Positions 57,201-64,000 of a DNA stretch of 64,000 nt are shown here, piece after piece. A program made the translations under genes and the position numbers. Origin of the DNA: CAKZQX01 sp034437035 (GTDB taxonomy: Bacteria; Chloroflexota; Chloroflexia; Chloroflexales; Chloroflexaceae); NCBI GenBank assembly GCA_034437035.1, contig DAOTUI010000310.1:1-64000 (forward strand). Direction: 5' to 3'. The notes under the pieces were generated by a model that was not told where the DNA came from, did not search any database, and worked only from the letters and a program-made list of their open reading frames with translations. How positions within the stretch are numbered: the stretch's first letter is position 1; each line of letters starts with the position of its first letter.

Positions 57201-58154
57201 ATCCGCATCGGCGGCGTAGACGTTCAATACGCCCAGGATCTGCCCACCACCGATCAGGGGCAGGGCAATACTTGAGGCATAGCCATGCCGTTGGGCCGCA
57301 TCCCGCCAGGGCGCATACTGCGGATCGGTTGCGATGTTGGTGACAACGGCGGGCGTGCCGGTGCGTAACGCCGTGCCGGTCGGTCCCCGTCCCCGCTCAC
57401 TGGTATCCCAGGTAATCTGCAAAGAACTGATATAGTCCTGGGCATCGCCTGCATGCGCCACCGGCCGTACGGTCTTATCCGCGTCATGCTCGGCAAAGCC
57501 AACCCAGGCCATACGGTAGCCGCCCTGCGTAACCATAACCTGGCAGATCGTGGTGAGCAGTTCGGCTTCATCACGGGCGTGCAGCAGGCTGGTATTACAT
57601 GCGCTCAGGGCGCGCAAAGCCCGCTCCACCCGCCGCAGAGCACGTTCGGTCTGCGCCCGCGCGGCGATGTCCGCCTGGAGCGCGCGGTTCGTTTGCAGCA
57701 TGTCGGTAGTGCGCGCCTGCACGCGCAGATCCAGTTCGCGCTCTAACCGGCGCAGCGCCAACCGGGGCTGCACCCGCGCCTGTACCTCTGCCAGGAGGAA
57801 GGGCGCAACCAGATAGTCTGCGCCGCCGGCAGCAAAGATGCGTTCCCGGTCAAGCGGCGCCGCCTGGGAGCAGACAAACATCACCGGAATCGCCTGGGTC
57901 CGCATGTCGGACTGCAACTGCCGGCAAAAGGTGTAGCCCGCCGCATCGCCGTCGGCCGCTCCCAGGCCCAGCAGAATGATATTCGGGGCAGTGCGGGCAA
58001 CCGCGTCCACCGTTGCCGACCCGTACGAAGTGGTCCGGATGACACACCCCTGTTCACGGAGCATGCGAGCGAGTTGGTCACCTGCGGGGGAGGGCGCAGC
58101 AATGATCAGAATCGTGCCAATCATCGTATCAATATGCGTATCACTCAGAGACAT
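54276..58154 (-). CDS. Large multi-PAS sensor histidine kinase with degenerate N-terminal receiver
   Basis: A 1292-residue soluble kinase. Order: a receiver-like domain (about 12-130), a coiled coil, GAF (about 175-345), PAS (about 355-480), PAS (485-600), PAS (605-735), a second coiled coil, PAS (770-895), PAS (900-1030), HisKA with His in YIVSHDLRAPLVNLKG, and HATPase with LGNILNNAVLY, IRDNGRGITPED and GEGMGLAYVQ. In the N-terminal domain the acceptor position reads NIILLGLGAADG, Gly in place of Asp, so it cannot be phosphorylated. It heads the four-gene operon and is the likely partner of the Rcp1-like regulator. Confidence 0.92.
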   Translation of the reverse strand: MSLSDTHIDTMIGTILIIAAPSPAGDQLARMLREQGCVIRTTSYGSATVDAVARTAPNIILLGLGAADGDAAGYTFCRQLQSDMRTQAIPVMFVCSQAAPLDRERIFAAGGADYLVAPFLLAEVQARVQPRLALRRLERELDLRVQARTTDMLQTNRALQADIAARAQTERALRRVERALRALSACNTSLLHARDEAELLTTICQVMVTQGGYRMAWVGFAEHDADKTVRPVAHAGDAQDYISSLQITWDTSERGRGPTGTALRTGTPAVVTNIATDPQYAPWRDAAQRHGYASSIALPLIGGGQILGVLNVYAADADAFDREEVDLLDQLADNLAYGMQTLRERAAHQQMTSALHKREVEYQSLFRHMPSGVAYHQVLCDAQNRPIDLLYVDVNDLFEEHAGFARADVLGRRVTEIFPGITAAEPDLIHIYGQVGLTGVCTRLEFYFPPRDKWFAIAAYSPRPGYCVTISEDISERKQTEAVLRQSEARYQTVIQNFPNGGIFLFDYDLRYTFADGQGLRDVGLSSDMLEGKTIWEIFDAETVTILEPHYRNALAGQNAMFEVAFGGFIYQVHTLPMRDEHGSMTVGMVISQDITRHRELEAALRTNQARMQAMLDNAAAGIIVLDTNGRFREVNDRWLAMTGYTDAEMLQMMPWDITHPDDVAGSRAQFMRLLRGEIRNYRLEKCYIRKDGSMFWADLAVTVIRNMQNEIEMILAVVIDISDRKQAEEAVRQLNADLEQRVLERTHALSQANAALQAEIAERRRTEEALRESRRFIENVANTIPDLLYVYDIITMQNIYVNREIALVLGYTPEQIHAMGTAVIPTLLHPDDLECGTTWQLQRIAAAADGEILELEYRMKHADGTWRRLAVRETVFTRTPDGKPEQILGVSQDITERKQAEAALRRSEERFRLLAEHAPDVLYRYRLAPSRGYEYISPAVTAILGYTPEEHYADPDLALKMSHPDTLGLIQTFHQSPGDYREPLIFHFMSKAGRDVWMEQHSWPIFDEDARLIAVEGIARNVTERKRADEQLRRYAEELQQSVAETRQFAYIVSHDLRAPLVNLKGFAAELQMAMDDIRPALDQALTCLDAPRRQELLTAIDEDVPEALGFITSSVDRMDHLINALLKLSRLGRREITPELLDMQALVTTTLQTLAHQIESRQVAVRVAPLPTVMADPTAMEQILGNILNNAVLYLDPARPGQIDIGGESGNENANIYIRDNGRGITPEDMDKVFAPFRRIGKPDVAGEGMGLAYVQALVRRHGGHIWCASAPGVGTTFTISLPNLLPEEC

Positions 58155-58779
58155 AGAACCCTGCTCGATCTACACACTACATACACCACAATTCGGGCCG
58201 GCGACCCGCCAACAGCATCTGATGACTATGACCGACGGCCACCGCGCACAGCATGGTGTTGCGCACACTATACAGCAAAATCGGGCGGGAACCAAGGGAG
58301 AAAGAAGCGCATAAAGCGCAGATCGGAGATACGCGCGCCACGTCAGCAGTTGCGGAAGCAACATTTGCGGGAGCCATGCTTCCACACTCCAGAGGGCTTC
58401 CAACGGGAAGATGTCCTGAACTTTATCAAACGACTATCCGGTATAGCCTGAATGCAGTGCGGTGACACCCGTCCCGGAGACAATAGCCTGCTCCCGCATC
58501 CGTGCATACTGATGCAACTCATCGGCAGATGGTATTGAGAAAACAGCGGGGAAATACACACCAGTTGCTGAAATTACCAATGAACGATTTAATATTTGAA
58601 GCATCTGTATCATCATCAAATGTTCATCGCTTATTATTACAACTAGAACAGAACTTTTTGATCGGGAACAACCGAATGTGTCTCAACCAGCATTTAACAA
58701 TTCCCGATCAAAACGCTGAATAATGATTTCTCGCCGGGCAACAACACGTAAAAGAGAGGTATATCTCAGGAGGTAATCT
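58155..58779. other. Intergenic region before the sugar cluster
   Basis: About 625 bases between the divergent kinase operon and rfbF. The part 58560-58780 is AT-rich and should hold the rfbF promoter. Frames in this region have no ribosome site or family signal, so I see no gene. Confidence 0.5.
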
Positions 58780-59553
58780 ATGAAAGTTGCCATTCTCGCG
58801 GGCGGTGTCGGGACACGTCTCGCTGAAGAAACCGAAATTAAACCAAAGCCGATGGTTGAGATAGGCGGAAGACCAATCCTCTGGCACATTATGATGCACT
58901 ATGCGCATTATGACTTCAAGGATTTTGTGCTTGCCCTTGGCTACAAAGGCGAGGTGATTAAAAAGTACATGGTTGATTATTGCTCACTCAATAATAACCT
59001 GACCGTTAATCTGCGCACCGGAGAAATCCAGCGCAACGGCGACATTACCCCCGACTGGAATGTTGAACTGATTGATACCGGCATTCCAACGCTCACGGGT
59101 GGGCGGATCAAGCGCCTGGCACGCTACATTGGGAACGAGACATTTATGTTGACCTGGGGTGATGGCGTGTCGAACATTGATTTAAACAAACTACTGGAAT
59201 TTCATCGCGCTCATGGCAAACTGGCAACCTTAACGGCGGTTCGTCCACCGGCCCGCTTCGGGCATCTGGCCTTTGAGGGCGATCAGGTTGCCCAGTTCAC
59301 CGAGAAGCCACAGACGAGCGAGGGCTGGATCAATGGTGCATTCTTTGTCCTTGAACCGGCGGTCTTTGATTATATCGATGGTGATGATACCCAGTGGGAA
59401 CGTGAACCCCTGGAGCGTCTGTCGCGCGACGGGCAACTGATGGCATATCGCCATGACTCATTCTGGCAATGTATGGATACACTCCGCGATAAGCGGCTAC
59501 TGGAAACGGTCTGGCAAAGTGGTGATGCACCCTGGAAAGTTTGGGAGGATTAA
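58780..59553 (+). CDS. rfbF: Glucose-1-phosphate cytidylyltransferase
   Basis: A 257-residue nucleotidyltransferase that makes CDP-glucose from CTP and glucose 1-phosphate, the first step toward CDP-3,6-dideoxyhexoses. The N-terminal signature ILAGGVGTRLAEETEIKPKPMVEIGGRPILWHIM, the FMLTWGDGVSNIDLNKLLEFH segment and the GWINGAFFVLEPAVFDYI segment are diagnostic. CAGGAGGTAATC precedes ATG. It is followed after 1 base by an epimerase/dehydratase gene, so the two are coupled. No classical CDP-glucose 4,6-dehydratase has been seen yet; the next gene may substitute. Confidence 0.93.
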   Translation: MKVAILAGGVGTRLAEETEIKPKPMVEIGGRPILWHIMMHYAHYDFKDFVLALGYKGEVIKKYMVDYCSLNNNLTVNLRTGEIQRNGDITPDWNVELIDTGIPTLTGGRIKRLARYIGNETFMLTWGDGVSNIDLNKLLEFHRAHGKLATLTAVRPPARFGHLAFEGDQVAQFTEKPQTSEGWINGAFFVLEPAVFDYIDGDDTQWEREPLERLSRDGQLMAYRHDSFWQCMDTLRDKRLLETVWQSGDAPWKVWED

Positions 59554-59554
59554 A

Positions 59555-60613
59555 ATGCGCGTACTGGTAACTGGTCACAACGGCTACATTGGCACGGTCA
59601 TGGTGCCCTTGCTTCTCGCCGAGGGGCACGAGGTTGTCGGGCTGGATAGCAACATTTTTGCAGGCAGCGTCTTCGGCACAATGCCGCTTCCGATTCCGAA
59701 TATTCAAAAAGATATTCGTGATGTCGAACTTGCGGATGTGGAAGGCTTTGATGCCGTCATCCATCTCGCAGGTTTGTCGAATGACCCGCTGGGTAATCTT
59801 GACCCGGACCTGACCTATGCGATCAACCATCGCGCTTCAGTGCGGCTGGCGCACCTGGCAAAAGAGGCCGGCGTTCCCCGCTTCCTCTTCTCCTCCTCGT
59901 GCAGCACCTATGGTGCGGCCGGTGATGATATGATCGACGAAACCGCCGAGTTTAATCCGGTCACGCCCTATGGTCACTCCAAGGTAATGGTTGAGCAGGA
60001 CGTAGCTCCGCTCGCCGACGCCAACTTTAGTCCGACCTACCTACGCAATGCAACCGCGTATGGTGTCTCTCCACTCCTGCGCTTTGATCTGGTGCTGAAC
60101 AATCTGCTGGCCTGGGCCCTCACCACACGCCGGGTCTTCCTCAAGAGTGACGGCACGCCCTGGCGACCAATCGTGCATATTGAAGACATCTCGCGGGCCT
60201 TTATCGCCGTGTTGCATGCGCCACGCGATCTGGTGCATAATGAAGCCTTCAACGTGGGCCGCAACGATGAGAACTATCGCATCCGCGAGATTGCCGAGAT
60301 TGTGCGCGACACCGTGCCCGGCAGTTATGTTGAGTATGCCGATGATGCCGGCCCTGATAAGCGCACTTACCGGGTGGATTGCAGCAAGATTTTGCGGGTG
60401 CTGCCGGAATTTAAACCACAGTGGGATGCACGCAAGGGCGCACAGGAACTGTACAACGCATATCAGCAGGTCGGTTTGAGCCTGGATGACTTTGAAGGGC
60501 CGCGCTACAAGCGCATCGATCATCTGAAATATCTGTTGAGTGCCGACCGGCTTGATGCCGGCCTGCGCTGGAAAGAGGCGGTCAAAGCACTGGTTGCTCC
60601 CAGCGTTCAGTAG
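59555..60613 (+). CDS. NAD-dependent sugar epimerase/dehydratase (extended SDR)
   Basis: About 352 residues. ATG 59555 is chosen from GGGAGGATTAAA upstream and because MRVLVTGHNGYIGTVMVPLL is the Rossmann start (GxxGxxG). The catalytic elements are SSSCSTYGAAGD and YGHSKVMVE (Tyr-x3-Lys). PIVHIEDISRAFIAVL and AFNVGRNDENYRIREIAEIV are typical of UDP/CDP-sugar epimerases and 4,6-dehydratases. It acts on a nucleotide sugar, probably the CDP-glucose product of the upstream enzyme, but the exact reaction cannot be read from the sequence. Confidence 0.88.
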   Translation: MRVLVTGHNGYIGTVMVPLLLAEGHEVVGLDSNIFAGSVFGTMPLPIPNIQKDIRDVELADVEGFDAVIHLAGLSNDPLGNLDPDLTYAINHRASVRLAHLAKEAGVPRFLFSSSCSTYGAAGDDMIDETAEFNPVTPYGHSKVMVEQDVAPLADANFSPTYLRNATAYGVSPLLRFDLVLNNLLAWALTTRRVFLKSDGTPWRPIVHIEDISRAFIAVLHAPRDLVHNEAFNVGRNDENYRIREIAEIVRDTVPGSYVEYADDAGPDKRTYRVDCSKILRVLPEFKPQWDARKGAQELYNAYQQVGLSLDDFEGPRYKRIDHLKYLLSADRLDAGLRWKEAVKALVAPSVQ

Positions 60614-60966
60614 GCGCGGAAGTCGTGGCGTTCTGAACGATACCCTGAGCGCGGCGGCAGCAGGTAGAATATTGCGTACCTGCTGCCGCCACCCCTTGAC
60701 AGCGCTCAGGGTAACGACTTGCGCACAAGACAGTGGGATCAGATAAAAGCAGGACTTACGCGGTCGGCATTCAAACCGGGCGTTTGACCCGATGAACACC
60801 CGATTCGCCTGCGGCAGCATGGTACGTTTTTCATCTTTTTCAGAAAAATTTTGCTCACAGAGCAAAATTTTTCTGAAAAAGGATGTCCAGTTCCGCCCTG
60901 CCGGAGGCGAAATGTCCTTCCAGGTTCGTGACCGGGTAAGTCGTGAAAAGATTAAAGGAAATAAAC
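60614..60966. other. Intergenic region with element G
   Basis: Contains GATACCCTGAGCG...GGTAGAATATTGCG...CGCTCAGGGTAAC, an inverted repeat at about 60641-60715, then element G. The ribosome site AAAGGAAATAAAC of the next gene directly follows the element's end. Confidence 0.55.
60747..60948 (+). repeat. Palindrome-bearing inverted-repeat element, copy G
   Basis: Left end AAGCAGGACTTACGCGGT, right end ACCGGGTAAGTCGTGAAA (60931-60948). Arms CGCCTGCGGCAGCATGGTAC and CCGCCCTGCCGGAGGCG. The hairpin has 22-nt perfect arms, 60835-60856 and 60860-60881, with loop ACA; the inner arm end reads AAATTTTGCTC. It ends 18 bases before the start codon of the C-methyltransferase gene. Confidence 0.85.
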
Positions 60967-62199
60967 ATGTGGTATAAAACGGAGCAACACTGCCGGGCCA
61001 GTGGCTCACCCAATCTGGAAGTTATTCTCCCGTTTGGTGAAACCCCCCTGGCGGATCGGCTGCTGACCCAGGCGCAACTGAACGAGCCGGAGTTGATTGC
61101 ACCACTGACCCTGGTCTTCTGCCCAGACTCAGCGCTGGTGCAAATTGCCGAAACGGTTGACCCCGAAGTGCTCTTTTATGCGGAGTACCCCTATTTCTCC
61201 TCAGTTTCAAAGTCACTGCTGCAGCATTTCGGTGCAAGTGCTCAGGAACTCATCGAGCGTCGGCAACTTACCAATGACAGCCTGGTCGTCGAAGCTGCCA
61301 GCAACGATGGGTATATGCTCAAAAACTTTGTTGAGCAGGGTATCCCGGTGCTTGGGATTGACCCGGCCAAAGCACCGGCTGAGGCCGCCCAGAAGGCCGG
61401 TATCCCGACGATGAACACGTTCTTTACGCTGGATCTGGCAAAGCAGTTCCGTGCAGAGGGGCGAGCGGCAGATCTCTTCCTGGCGAATAATGTGCTGGCG
61501 CATGTTCCCGACCTGAATGGGTTTGTCACGGGCATCCGCACACTGTTAACAGAGACGGGCATGGCGGTTATCGAAGCACCCTATGTGGTTGACCTGGTTG
61601 ATCATTGCGAATTTGACACGATTTACCACCAACATCTCTGCTACTTCTCAGTGACTGCGCTCGACCGGCTCTTCCGCCGGCATGACCTCTATCTGAACGA
61701 TGTGCGGCGGGTGGCCATCCATGGCGGTTCGCTGCGGCTGTTTATCGAGCCGCGTGAGAATGTGGGCGAGTCAGTCAAGGCACTGCTGCGCGAAGAGCAT
61801 GCGCGCAAGGTGGACACAATTGAGTACTACCGCGACTTCGCCGAGCGGGTTGAGGACATCCGACGCGCCCTCACCAGCATCCTGCATGATCTGAAGGGAC
61901 AGGGCAAACGGATTGCCGCCTACGGCGCGGCAGCCAAGGCAACCACGCTATTGAGCTACTGTGGCATTGACACGCAACTGGTTGACTATGTCGCCGACCT
62001 GAATCCCTACAAGCATGGGCGCTACATGGGCGGTAACCAGCTCCCGATTGTGCCGCCTTCCCGGCTTCTGGAAGATACACCCGACTATGTGCTACTGCTG
62101 GCCTGGAATTTCGCCGATGAAATTATGCGGCAGCAGGAAGAGTATCGCCGGCGGGGCGGCAAGTTTATTGTTCCAATCCCGCAGCCCCGGATCGTGTAG
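60967..62199 (+). CDS. C-methyltransferase-type SAM methyltransferase (NDP-sugar group) with altered zinc site
   Basis: About 410 residues from ATG 60967 (AAAGGAAATAAAC upstream). The architecture matches the sugar C-methyltransferases: an N-terminal putative zinc domain, a central SAM domain (LVVEAASNDGYMLKNFVEQGIPVLGIDPA, LFLANNVLAHVPDLNGF, YHQHLCYFSVTALDRL) and a C-terminal domain (IAAYGAAAKATTLLSYCGI...YVADLNPYKHGRYMGG). In the zinc domain the usual Cys-x2-Cys pairs read CRASGS and CPDSAL, so at least one Cys of each pair is missing and zinc binding is doubtful. It would methylate a keto-deoxysugar nucleotide. Confidence 0.88.
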   Translation: MWYKTEQHCRASGSPNLEVILPFGETPLADRLLTQAQLNEPELIAPLTLVFCPDSALVQIAETVDPEVLFYAEYPYFSSVSKSLLQHFGASAQELIERRQLTNDSLVVEAASNDGYMLKNFVEQGIPVLGIDPAKAPAEAAQKAGIPTMNTFFTLDLAKQFRAEGRAADLFLANNVLAHVPDLNGFVTGIRTLLTETGMAVIEAPYVVDLVDHCEFDTIYHQHLCYFSVTALDRLFRRHDLYLNDVRRVAIHGGSLRLFIEPRENVGESVKALLREEHARKVDTIEYYRDFAERVEDIRRALTSILHDLKGQGKRIAAYGAAAKATTLLSYCGIDTQLVDYVADLNPYKHGRYMGGNQLPIVPPSRLLEDTPDYVLLLAWNFADEIMRQQEEYRRRGGKFIVPIPQPRIV

Positions 62200-62207
62200 T
62201 GCAATGC

Positions 62208-62272
62208 GCCGCGTTGGTGCCGTATGATCACCAGCAGGTCGTGCCGCCTCCACGCGGTACCAACGCGCCGGT
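62208..62272. repeat. Short inverted repeat between methyltransferase genes
   Basis: CGCCGCGTTGGTGCCGT and ACGCGGTACCAACGCGCC pair imperfectly around a 25-base spacer. It may be a terminator-like or attenuating hairpin. Confidence 0.5.
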
Positions 62273-62359
62273 TGAAGACGGTACGACCCTGCCACCCAGA
62301 AAGAATAGTATCATCTTAGTCGGGCGATACCGGCTTGTGCAGTGTTAAGGAGCAGATAG

Positions 62360-63586
62360 ATGACATCAATCGATAGATCCAAAGTTGTCGCCTCCCGGTG
62401 TCCTAATTGTTATGCGCAAGGCATGCAGGTATTTTACAAGGTCGAGCGGGTACCGGTTCACAGTGTGCTCCTGCTTGACACGCGGGAAGAAGCGATCAAC
62501 TACCCTAAAGGGACGATTGCGCTGGGATTCTGTGCCAACTGCGGGTTTATCTCCAATGTTGCTTTTGACCCGACCCTGCACGAATACTCATCCAGATATG
62601 AAGAGACGCAGGGATTCTCACCCACATTCAATGCTTTTCATCGCGCGCTGGCTGATCGCCTGATTACCCGCTATGATTTGCATGACAAAGATATCATTGA
62701 GATTGGTTGTGGTAAAGGGGAATTCCTCACACTACTCTGTGAAATGGGCAATAACCGGGGTGTTGGCTTTGACCCGGCCTATATCAGTGAGCGCAATACC
62801 AGTTCTGCCAAAGATCGCATGACGTTTATCAAGGATTTCTATTCAGAGAAGTACACAAGTTACCAGGGCGATTTTGTCTGCTGTAAGATGACCCTTGAAC
62901 ATATTCCTGATACTGCGGAATTTGTCAGCATGGTGCGGCGCTCCATTGGCGATCGCAGCGATACCACGGTCTTCTTCCAGATCCCGGACACGGTGCGTAT
63001 TCTGGAAGACCTGGGCTTCTGGGATATCTACTATGAGCACTGCTCCTACTTCAGCCCAGGGTCGCTTGCACGCCTTTTTCAGCAGTGCGGCTTCGATGTC
63101 ACCGATATCTGGACGGACTATGGCGATCAATACCTGATGATTGAAGCGCGACGGGGCCACGGCAGCATCGCGCCGGGACTGCTACCCGAGAATGAACTGG
63201 AAGCGCTGACCCGCCAGGTAAATAGTTTTACGCAGCGTTATGACCAGCTTCAGGCGCGCTGGAAAACGTATATGCAGGATATCAAGCAGCGCGGGCAGCG
63301 CGCGGTGCTGTGGGGTTCCGGCTCCAAGGGCGTTGCCTTCCTGACTACCCTGGGCATCTGGGACGAGATTGAATATACGGTTGATATCAACCCGCACAAG
63401 CATAACATGTATATGGCCGGCACGGGACAGCGGATTGTGGCCCCCGATTTTCTGCGCGACTACCAGCCGGATGTTGTAATCATCATGAATCCGGTCTACC
63501 GGCAGGAGATCCAACGCGATCTGCAGCAGATGGGACTAGCGCCGAAATTGGTGACCGTTGAGGAGTTTAGTCCACCTGCGGCCTGA
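62360..63586 (+). CDS. SAM methyltransferase with intact zinc-binding N-terminus
   Basis: A 408-residue enzyme of the same three-part plan. The N-terminal CPNCYAQG and FCANCGFIS give four Cys for zinc. The SAM domain has IIEIGCGKGEFLTLLCEMGNNRGVGFDP and CKMTLEHIPDTAEFVSM. The C-terminal part (AVLWGSGSKGVAFLTTLG...YTVDINPHKHNMYMAGTG...VVIIMNPVY) resembles the acceptor-binding end of C-methyltransferases. AAGGAGCAG lies upstream of ATG. It is close in plan, but not sequence, to the preceding gene, and is closer to the truncated gene that follows. Confidence 0.87.
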   Translation: MTSIDRSKVVASRCPNCYAQGMQVFYKVERVPVHSVLLLDTREEAINYPKGTIALGFCANCGFISNVAFDPTLHEYSSRYEETQGFSPTFNAFHRALADRLITRYDLHDKDIIEIGCGKGEFLTLLCEMGNNRGVGFDPAYISERNTSSAKDRMTFIKDFYSEKYTSYQGDFVCCKMTLEHIPDTAEFVSMVRRSIGDRSDTTVFFQIPDTVRILEDLGFWDIYYEHCSYFSPGSLARLFQQCGFDVTDIWTDYGDQYLMIEARRGHGSIAPGLLPENELEALTRQVNSFTQRYDQLQARWKTYMQDIKQRGQRAVLWGSGSKGVAFLTTLGIWDEIEYTVDINPHKHNMYMAGTGQRIVAPDFLRDYQPDVVIIMNPVYRQEIQRDLQQMGLAPKLVTVEEFSPPAA

Positions 63587-63591
63587 TACCA

Positions 63592-63623
63592 CCAGCACCG
63601 GGACACGCTGTCCTGTGTGCTGG
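63592..63623 (+). promoter_or_regulatory. Hairpin after the methyltransferase gene
   Basis: CCAGCAC / GTGCTGG with an inner GGACA / TGTCC stem, starting 5 bases after the TGA-containing end of the gene. There is no T-run, so it may be a processing or attenuation hairpin rather than a terminator. Confidence 0.45.
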
Positions 63624-63715
63624 AGCGGCTCATGACAATGTCCAGCGTAGACGAAGAAGCAAATGGGACAGGCGCAAACCGCTGCGGTGTATGGACAGAA
63701 ACTGGAGAAAAAAAG

Positions 63716-64000
63716 ATGCAGCTTTCAGCTATCGCGCACGCGCAACAACACCCCCAATCAATCCCACCGGACCAGTTAGAGCGCGGCTGTCCGGTGTGTG
63801 GCATGGACCAGATTACAACCTTTATCGAAATGCCCCGTATGCCGGCCCACTGCAATCTGCTCTGGAAAACGCAGCATGAAGCGCGCCAGGCACCGCAGGG
63901 CACGATCCGATTAGGATTCTGTCACCACTGCGGGCATATTTTTAATCTGGCCTTTGATCCGGCGCTGATGGAGTATACGCAGCAGTACGAAAACTCTTTG
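63716..64000 (+). CDS. N-terminal part of a third methyltransferase-like gene (runs off the window)
   Basis: An open frame from ATG 63716 (CTGGAGAAAAAAAG upstream) to the window end, 95 codons. It encodes CPVCGMDQITTFIEMPRMPAHCNLLW, then GTIRLGFCHHCGHIFNLAFDPALMEYTQQYENS. This is colinear with the N-terminus of the gene at 62360 (CPNC, then GTIALGFCANCGFISNVAFDPTLHEYSSRYEET). All four zinc Cys are present. It is therefore a paralogous SAM methyltransferase, in a tandem array of three such genes. The rest lies outside the window. Confidence 0.82.
   Translation, partial: MQLSAIAHAQQHPQSIPPDQLERGCPVCGMDQITTFIEMPRMPAHCNLLWKTQHEARQAPQGTIRLGFCHHCGHIFNLAFDPALMEYTQQYENSL

Overview
The window looks like a chromosomal segment of a member of the Chloroflexota, probably the filamentous phototrophic branch (Chloroflexales). 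This is inference from gene content and style: moderately GC-rich DNA, secreted proteins with Thr/Pro-rich linkers and TQWFER-type repeats, a DUF2342-like zincin, DUF3160 lipoproteins, very large PAS/GAF kinases, and intergenic regions full of short inverted-repeat elements. I saw no tRNA, rRNA, CRISPR array, prophage or transposase gene.

Layout. 1-4309: end of a response regulator, an RsbT-like protein, then a tight cheW-cheB-cheR cluster without cheA or a receptor. 4892-12363: a small acidic protein, selB, a DUF2342 zincin, ligA (reverse strand) and an HD-domain protein. 12481-17302: a broken ecfT interrupted by a small inverted-repeat element, a secreted lamin-tail protein, a glyoxalase-like protein, a ZIP-transporter remnant, cutA and a cupin. 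17265-28189: envelope proteins (CapA-like lipoprotein, DUF3160 lipoprotein, six-repeat surface protein, M50-like protease), a solute-binding lipoprotein and an overlapping NTPase gene. 28244-33990: a reverse-strand phosphorelay operon (hybrid kinase, receiver, Hpt-REC-REC-GGDEF). 34288-45687: mostly single housekeeping or orphan genes (CBS pair, HAD phosphatase, Rpn-like nuclease plus a duplicated fragment, glycosyltransferase, thioesterase, MshEN-like protein, J-like protein, gatA, CoA-binding protein). 46797-58154: a methyltransferase and kinase on the forward strand, then a four-gene reverse operon (large PAS kinase, Rcp1-like receiver, REC-GAF-HD-GYP, REC-PAS-PAS-GAF kinase). 58780-64000: a nucleotide-sugar and C-methyltransferase cluster running off the right edge.

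How it fits together. The two reverse-strand signalling operons carry opposite c-di-GMP activities, a GGDEF cyclase with an intact I-site in one and an HD-GYP phosphodiesterase in the other, so the region is dense in second-messenger control. The right-hand cluster probably makes an unusual, possibly branched or deoxy, sugar for a surface glycan.

The most unusual feature is a family of seven full and several decayed elements of about 200-270 bp. They share terminal inverted repeats (consensus near ATGACACGAGTTACGCGGT) and subterminal CCTGCGGCAG/CTGCCGGAGG arms. Their central palindrome keeps its length (22-23 bp arms, 3-nt loop) while its sequence differs from copy to copy with compensating changes on both arms. 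Three other short mobile-looking repeat families are also present: a 113-bp pair identical over its full length and 32 kb apart, a 151-bp element with an 11-bp target duplication inside ecfT, and a dispersed ATACCAATTTGCC-ended repeat.
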